Source: Acanthosoma haemorrhoidale
Lineage: Eukaryota; Arthropoda; Insecta; Hemiptera; Acanthosomatidae
Length of the DNA: 64,000 nt
Direction: 5' to 3'
Assembly: GCA_930367205.1 (NCBI GenBank)
Contig: OV884012.1
Coordinates: 58,673,239-58,737,238, forward strand
A model generated the notes under the pieces. It did not search any database, was not told where the DNA came from, and saw only the letters and a list, made by a program, of their open reading frames with translations. Both the position numbers and the translations under genes were made by a program. Positions 56,982-64,000 of this stretch are shown here, one piece after another; the first letter of the stretch is position 1; every line of letters begins with the position of its first letter.

Positions 56982-59900
56982 AATCTTAATAACTTTTAAG
57001 ATAGATTATTAATCTGTCACAAACTTTGTTGTGCATAAAGTCAGATGTTTATACGTCCCCAACATCTAAATACACGTAGAAGAGACTTACCCAATTCTGT
57101 GGAAAATTTTAAACACATACTATACAACTGCACTTTGTAAGAATACATTTATTATGCTACGAAGCGATAGTATTAGAAAATTATACTTATAATAAATAAA
57201 ATGCGTGACTTTTCACACGTATAAATAATTGCTCCTTTAAAAAAAAAATAAAAATCAGATAGCGTGAACAAGCGCCTGTTTGTGTTTCGTGTACAGAAGG
57301 ATAATGAAGAAAAAAATACTATTACATAAAAAACTTCATTAGAGTTTATGTTATTCTATTAATTAATACAGATGATTTAGTACTTATGTGGAGCTGTATA
57401 ATTGTTTAATTTGAAGTGGTCAATGTCAATAGTTTATTTAGTGGGAATATTTAGTTGTCCATTGTTTTGCCGGCTGAATAGAGTAGGGCAGCAGGGACTC
57501 TATGTGCTTTGACAAATCAGGAGCTTTGAAACGAGCCTAGAGGGTTAAACTTTGTCCAACTTAAAGGTGCCCCCCAACGATTGCTTCCCTTGCTCAAACA
57601 AAAAGCTTCCACGGTGCGTTAGCTACCTGACCTCTCTTAACAAAATAATAGATAATTGGCTTATTAATTCGTTTATTAATTGGTAAATCATATGATGATT
57701 TACCTAGTAATAAACTGCATAGATTATTGGCAATAAGACGAAATGTTGTGTTTGAAAATTTATTAAAAGTGTAGTTGGTTTAGTATGAAAACTTGCTAGA
57801 GTACTTGAGCGCTTAGTTACTTGCGTTAAGTAATACTTGTGCCAGTGATTATGTGAAATTCGAGCTACTATCCGTTTTTATTTTTGTGATGTATAAATGT
57901 ATATGGTATGATATATTTAGGTAATAAAGATAAAAGTAACTCGTTTATGCTTGTATCTCGTTATTGATGCACTGCTTTTCAATAAATTATACAATCGGAT
58001 ATTATTCTTATTTGAAATAGGAAACTGAGGAACGATTTCCGTCAGAGCTTTTACAAATTTCGGAAATCAGCTAATCAGTTTTTCTATCTGGAATAAATAT
58101 TAAACAGAAGTAACATTTGTTAACATTAAATTAGAAAATAAATTTGAGCACCGAATTGCAAACAATAATTTTGCCATGTAATGGTAACTGTCATTGAATT
58201 GAAATAAAATGATATGCTTAAATAATAATAATAATGAAGCAGTTATTTCATTTCGAACCCTTGGTAGACTCTCATTACCTTCCTGATTCCATCCGCCTTT
58301 TTAGGCATTCCACACCCTATATCCTTCTCATACATCCTTCAAATGGGGGACTCCCCTTAGTGAAAGGCACTCATTAGCCCAAAATAATTTTTCTTTATTT
58401 TTCCCACATCCTATTTTTATAAGTTTGAGGGCTAAGGGGAAAAAAAATAAATAAATAAAAAGCAGTTATTTCGTCATTGCGAGTTCCCTCCTCGGATATA
58501 ATTTAACTTTCAGAGCAGTTTCACTGTATTTATAATTAAATTAAATTTAAAGTTATATGGATAATAATTCGAAATTCATTAAACATGATTAAGTTTTTTT
58601 ACTTATTGTTTGTTAAACAATTACTTGGTCCTAAAAGTTTTCTATCATTGGAAGGTTATAAAATTAAATTAAGTATTCGTATGCTCTGATTAATAATATG
58701 TGACTGGCGTTTTGTTTTTACGAATTACAAATGCAAAAAGTAATTAAAATCGTATTCATATCTTTAAACTAATCAGTTTATGGTTGTCACATTCGGTGCC
58801 TCAATGATGCTCAAAATGCGACGATTTGAAAAAAACTGAAGAAACAATCTTTTTAATTGTAAAATAATTAGTACGAAAACTACTAATGTCGCATGAAATC
58901 CGACAAATTTTACTAGTTAATTGATCTGTAAAGTTTTATAATAACTAATTAGTGTTTAATCTAAATCTGTTTGAGACTATTATTGAATACCCTCTGAATT
59001 GACATTCACATCGACGGATATGCTTCCATTGCCTAGACTTTATATATTTTCGGCAAGATGACGAAGCTTCTTTCGGCGGAGCTGTTTTTTATAAGAGAAC
59101 TCTCAGCTGGGCATGGTTTAACTGGGCCATTACACAGCAAAGTTTCTTTGTCGAAACACTTTATGAACGCTAAATTTACCACAATTTCCCGCTCCTTCTT
59201 ATGTAACCAATTTAGCTATGAATATTATTATATGTAACTTTATAGACCATTTAACAAACTAACCATTCGTATTTATTATGAAGGAAATAACGCTACCATT
59301 ACTATAGCGTATTTTAGAGTTTTGCTATTCTTGTGAGGGCAGGGAAACATAAAAGTTCCATAAAAAACAACACTTTTGACAATTTTTTCATGAAGTTTTA
59401 CATCCTATAATGCTTTACAAAATTGGAGTCTATCCACCAGCCAACAACCTGATGACATTTATTGATCGGATCAAAAAGCGTCACGGCTTAAATGAACAAC
59501 TAAGACTTGAAACATGGTTTGCACTGTGCGACATTTTAAGAACAAAAGCAGGTTGAAGGTGATCTGAACATTTTAGCCTTGATACTCAGCTTAATATCGC
59601 CTTGTGCAATACTTGTTAGCTCTCCGGAACATGTTCATTAGTCACCAATACGTTTAGAGAAGTATGTTATTATGTCTTATATTTTCCGCTGAGTACGGAG
59701 GAAGAGGTTTTACTTTGTAACAGTTGCTAACGGTTGATTTTAGACCGTGTGACATGTGTAGACTTACGTGATAGGTTGTTAAAAAAGTTCTTGTGCATAA
59801 AACTGCTTTATTTAAAAAATTATTATACTTAACATGAAGCTCGCAATGTACCCACTTGTGTGGTCACATAAGATTCATTCACGTTCGAGTATTCCATTAT

Positions 59901-60688
59901 TATCGATAGCTGATAAAAAGGTTGAAATGAGGCGCGTCTTGAAGACTGATATTCCCATCATTAAAATGTTTGAACCTAAACACTATCGTATTTCGATACA
60001 GTACTACTTCTGCTGAACAAATTTTGAACTTTATACACACCTCACATCCGCTTATTATCACCGCCTGACATGTGGGACTTAGGCTCTGCACTCGTTCCTG
60101 TACTATTTCGGACTCCCATCAGTGAGCTCCCCAAATTATTTTAATTATACAAATAACGGCGTTGATGACATGAGGATTTTACGCCTAATAAATCCACAAA
60201 AAGATAATCCTATCTTCTTCATAGCTGTTACCTCTGTACATGTGGAGTCTTATGTCCCTATCAGGTCTCGCTGCCAGCATTGTCTGAGTTATTCCGGCTC
60301 GGTGGGAAGGGTGAAGGATGAAAGTTTTTGTATAAAGTGGTTTGTTGGGGAAATGTAAGTTTATGTGAAATTTAAAGTCTTTTTCCTCGATCACTTCGTC
60401 AATGCATAGTATTCAAAGGTTCGTGTGGAATAACTTATTTGATAGGAACCAAGGTTTGTTTGTTATTGATTGAGTATCTTGTAAGTTTGATTTCAACGCC
60501 GAACCCAGCTCCCTGCTTTGTAAGTCCGGTGTTGTTTTAGAACTAAATTATATGTCGCCCATTTCTTAGCCAATGTCACTGTCGATGGTAGTTGAATTTT
60601 TGTCAACTTGCAGTTTTGAGAAGTCAAAATCGTTTTTTTTTGTTCGTCAGTTTGCAAAGTTGATGCTAGATGAATGACTATCGGTCCA
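56982..60688. other. AT-rich intergenic or intronic sequence
   Basis: Apart from the short retroposon at 58250-58459 nothing is recognised. Frames at 59834-60016 and 60122-60358 have no recognisable domain. Confidence 0.45.
58250..58459 (+). mobile_element. Short retroposon (SINE or LINE tail) with 13-bp target duplication
   Basis: AAGCAGTTATTTC lies directly on both sides (58237-58249 and 58460-58472). The body ends in an A-rich tail with AAATAAATAAAT. It is the inverted relative of 21774-22067. Confidence 0.88.
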
Positions 60689-60690
60689 TA

Positions 60691-61066
60691 CAATAGAACC
60701 TTGCTAATCCAACTGATCTTGGAACCTCGGGGGGTGGGGGGGGGGGCTTCGATAAGTCTAAAGAACTTGCTCTAAAATATAACTAGCTTCCGGAGCATCG
60801 ACGAAACCGGCCTAAATTATACTAATTGTTTAATAAATAAATAAAATAATGTGTTTAGCTGACTCCACAAACGGTATCAAGACTAAGTAGTTGTTTAAGT
60901 TATATATTATTTTGTTGACTTCAATTGTATGTTATCCTGTCAAGCAAGAAGTATGTAATAAAGAATTAAAAAAAAAAAAAAGTAAAACAATTATTAGTTT
61001 TGTGTTCTTTTAGCATTCCGACTTAGTTCCTGGTCCCGTCGACGTTGGATTAGCGAGGTTCTACAG
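60691..61066. mobile_element. Pogo-like miniature inverted-repeat element
   Basis: TA lies on both sides (60689-60690, 61067-61068). The left end CAATAGAACCTTGCTAATCC and the right end reversed CTGTAGAACCTCGCTAATCC are inverted repeats, close to CAGTAGAACC-type ends of pogo/Tigger elements. Inside are a G-rich run (60729-60746) and an A run at about 60968. There is no transposase. Confidence 0.72.
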
Positions 61067-61068
61067 TA

Positions 61069-63876
61069 CCTCAATGAATATAGAGCCACTCTTTTCTATT
61101 GGACAAAAAAATCTCGCAATTCAAATAAAATAACTAGAATCGTTTTATATTGTGATATGGTGAAATATCCCGTACCTAATGAATAATTAATAAATATTTT
61201 AATTTAGTATTATTTGTGAATGTGTAGTTTTGGTAATAATTGCTATGGATAGGTGAACATTAAATTCAGTACAATGAAGATGTCAATAGTTATTAGAATG
61301 TGTTAATAATAAGGAAAATTTTATAAGGGACTAAGATGCTTATAAATACTATCAGATCTAATTTACTTACCATTAAAAATATTTAAGATAAATCTACACG
61401 TAAAATCTGGATATATGAACACCAAATTTCCTTATGTAGTTCATTTTATATTTATAATTAAAGAAGGTATATGGCAATAAATATGGACTATATTCCCCCA
61501 ACTTTCACGGCTTCTTCCCAAGCTGAAAAACAACGCGGCCTTGTGAAGGAGGTGAGACCTCTTGTATGACGTGGATGGTTCTGTGCTACTGATGATGTAA
61601 ACTTAGAATTGTGATCACATCTACGCCATATTTACAAATTTACATTAACTCTTTCATTCTAAGTTGGAAAAAACGCATATCTAATAAATAAATTGAATTT
61701 AGAAGCAGAATGGAGAGAGCATTTGATGGACTATAAATAACAATAGACAACTACCGACCAAAATATTGATATGAAACGTAAAACAAAACAAAAAAAATAG
61801 TAATGTAAGATTTATAATCTGAATGGATTTATGGATGTGAATGGACTTCGATCGTTCATTAGAAATTTAAGACTGAATCAAATAATCGCTTAAAGAAAAA
61901 ATATAGATAAATAACAACTGGAGTATAAATTTACAATAATGAACCAATTATTAATTATAAAAGTCATACAGAAATAAATAAAATAACTTAAAAGTGAAAA
62001 TTACACACAAAAAAAGCTAGTTTGTTATTATTTCCACGGCTTCTGCCGCTATTCATAAGTAGCTAATATTTATCAAAACATCTTTGTTCCAGGTGAATTA
62101 TTAATTTTCTTTATCGAGGATTTGTTTGCTACCTATTTTTCATGGCGGGGAGAAATTCGATTAAAGACATAGACAGTGCAGAGAAATAGTTCAGATAATG
62201 TTGTAAAAGCGGTAATTGTGAAGTCAACAATTGCTGACACAGGTGATAGTAAAGATCAATGACTCTAAATCCCGCTAGACAAATACGTTCATTTCATCGT
62301 GCTATCATTTTCCGTTCCCTAAATAATGGCCAACAATTTTTGCAATTTCAAGCATTATATAATAATAATACAATATTATTCAGCTTTCGTTCATAGACCC
62401 TCCGTAATGAGGACGCAGTCTCCTCCAAAATGTGTTCCATCGCTACGATATACCTCAGAACAATTCAATAATAGATCACAAAGTAGTTTTGCTATAGCTT
62501 CGAATTTATTTCCTTTTCTACAAAAAATAAATTAAGATAAAAAAAATAAAAAGGAATTTGTTAACATGTTACTTAAAAAAATATATTAATATATGTGTAT
62601 CCCTTAAATAATTTTCAGGATAAACATTTATTTTGACGTTTGGCAATTGTAACGTTTTAAGACTTTGTAAAGTTTTTATTTTGAAAACTACGCAGATATC
62701 ACTTTAAAAAACATTGCTGAAATAAAAATTCTTTTACCAGTTAACCCTAAATAAATCAGAACAATCGTCATTATTCTGTTCCATTATTTGTTTCTCCGAG
62801 TGTGTACACTAGTTTAAAAATCCCAATCAGTTTCACAATCATCGTAGCCACGAACGTTTATTTACGTAGTTGAAATTAATTGTCCATCCATTTCACTACG
62901 CTAACCACCAAACAGCAGTCTAGTTTCGTTCTCGAATATACAAGTGCTATTCTGTACGTTTTTGTTTATAATTGACAATTCTTTTCTTCTGGAGGTTATT
63001 GAGCTTACTTAATAATATATTACAAAATATGTTTGTTTATTTCTGACACTTTTATTATGAAAAAGAAATTAAAAACATTTAATTTAACCATTGTTACTTG
63101 GACAGATCAATATCGAATACGACATTGACAGGCGATCAGCAATGACCTCACATTTTCATCATCAGCTCTGTCATGGTGGGTTTGTTAATTTTTTTTTAAG
63201 CCTGGATTACTAAAGGGTTATATCATGGTGAAAAATAGTATCGTTAACTGAAAAAAAACCTTAACATGATTTTCTACTAATTTTCGAATTAAGCATTACT
63301 TATGCTAAACCAACGGTTCTCATCCTTTTTTGGCATATAGCCCACTTTTGAAAAAAAGGACTACTGACCGCCCTATCTTTAAAAAAACAGCAACCGGTTA
63401 ACTCACTTTCTTGATATCAATAATGTAATGCATTGTTTTCCAGCTTTTTTGAGTCTTTTTTTCCAACAGTTAATCATTCAATGGTGCCCCTCTTAGGTGA
63501 AGTATACTATATTATACATTTATTGAAAAACCAGGATAGATTTTTTCTAATGACTTTATTCACTCTTAATTTGTTGTATCTTCTATTTACTTTTCCTGGA
63601 GTAATAATTTTGCTGTTTGTAGGTTCGAGAATGGTTCTAGTGCCCAATCTGGAATGATCATGTTAAGGGCCATCTATTGTTATAATACCTTTAAAGTTTG
63701 AGGTATTATTATTTTTACAACTATCGTAGAATATACGTAAGTAAAGAACTCCACAAGAATTAAAGAGAATCTCCTTTGGGCTCGGCGATTGATTGATATA
63801 CAAGGTTTTCATAACCTCTATAATGGCTTCCTGATGTGACGGTTTTAATCTCAAATGATAGCTAATTTTTCTTCAA
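61069..63876. other. AT-rich right end of the window
   Basis: No supported gene. The hydrophobic frame at 63433-63657 is of low complexity. Confidence 0.45.
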
Positions 63877-63894
63877 CCCCCCCCCCCCCCCCCC
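63877..63894 (+). repeat. Poly(C) tract, 18 bases
   Basis: A homopolymer of C followed by GAAAAAAA. Similar short C or G runs occur at 51966-51974 and 60729-60746. Confidence 0.95.
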
Positions 63895-64000
63895 GAAAAA
63901 AACATATGTAACTTACACCAGAACTAGTAAGACCGGTGCTTTTTAGGTTAGATAAATATGCCTATATACCTTATTAAGACGTCTTCTCCCGATAAAAAAG

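Noticed and set aside
63311..63345. hAT-type terminal repeat (CAACGGTTCTCATCC)
   Set aside because: It resembles hAT ends, but I could not find the matching inverted end or an 8-bp target duplication in the window.
1..64000. tRNA, rRNA, CRISPR or bacterial operon content
   Set aside because: No such structures were recognised; spliced genes and non-LTR elements show this is eukaryotic DNA.

Overview
The window looks like a stretch of insect (at least arthropod) nuclear genome. It is AT-rich, introns are long, and arthropod-type transposable elements are dense. The species cannot be named from the sequence. Two host genes are supported. The first, on the minus strand, is a nicotinic acetylcholine receptor (nAChR) alpha subunit. 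Seven exons run from 46304 down to 9285, and every pair of neighbouring exons joins in frame across GT/AG splice sites. They cover the start of the ligand-binding domain, loops D and A, the Cys-loop, loop C with its vicinal cysteines, and TM1 to TM3. The signal-peptide exon, the rest of the intracellular loop and TM4 were not found. The protein is closer to the alpha9/alpha10-type subunits of non-drosophilid insects than to Drosophila alpha1-7, judged from remembered family features only.

The second gene lies on the plus strand inside the 16.4-kb nAChR intron between 34357 and 17985. Two exons (30673-31138 and 33888-34303) encode the C-terminal half of an ArfGAP2/3 (Glo3-type) protein. No Arf-GAP zinc finger was found upstream. 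Its stop codon is 54 bases short of an nAChR exon and its first poly(A) signal lies beyond that exon, so its 3' UTR is predicted to be antisense to nAChR coding sequence.

The rest is mostly transposable-element debris. From the left: a dead DD41D-type Tc1/mariner copy (1657-2939); a Penelope-like element (about 3258-7380) broken by a short-LTR gypsy element (4065-6970), itself broken by a LINE tail (about 5175-5425); three solo LTRs with perfect 5-bp target duplications (7775-8594, 24061-24925, 27069-29714), the last interrupted by a LINE; a deleted DDE transposase (21114-21600); a gypsy gag/protease remnant (31840-32720); a scrambled LINE cluster (35.2-38.05 kb); two more LINE bodies (52.2-53.2 kb and 54.1-57.0 kb); many short LINE 3' tails; and a pogo-like miniature element (60691-61066).

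No rRNA, tRNA, CRISPR or bacterial feature was seen. The notable structures are the nested ArfGAP-like gene with predicted antisense overlap, a minisatellite of 11-codon units grown inside the Penelope ORF with a stop in every unit, hammerhead-core-like motifs in two repeats, and a hairpin conserved in the 3' UTRs of three LINE copies.
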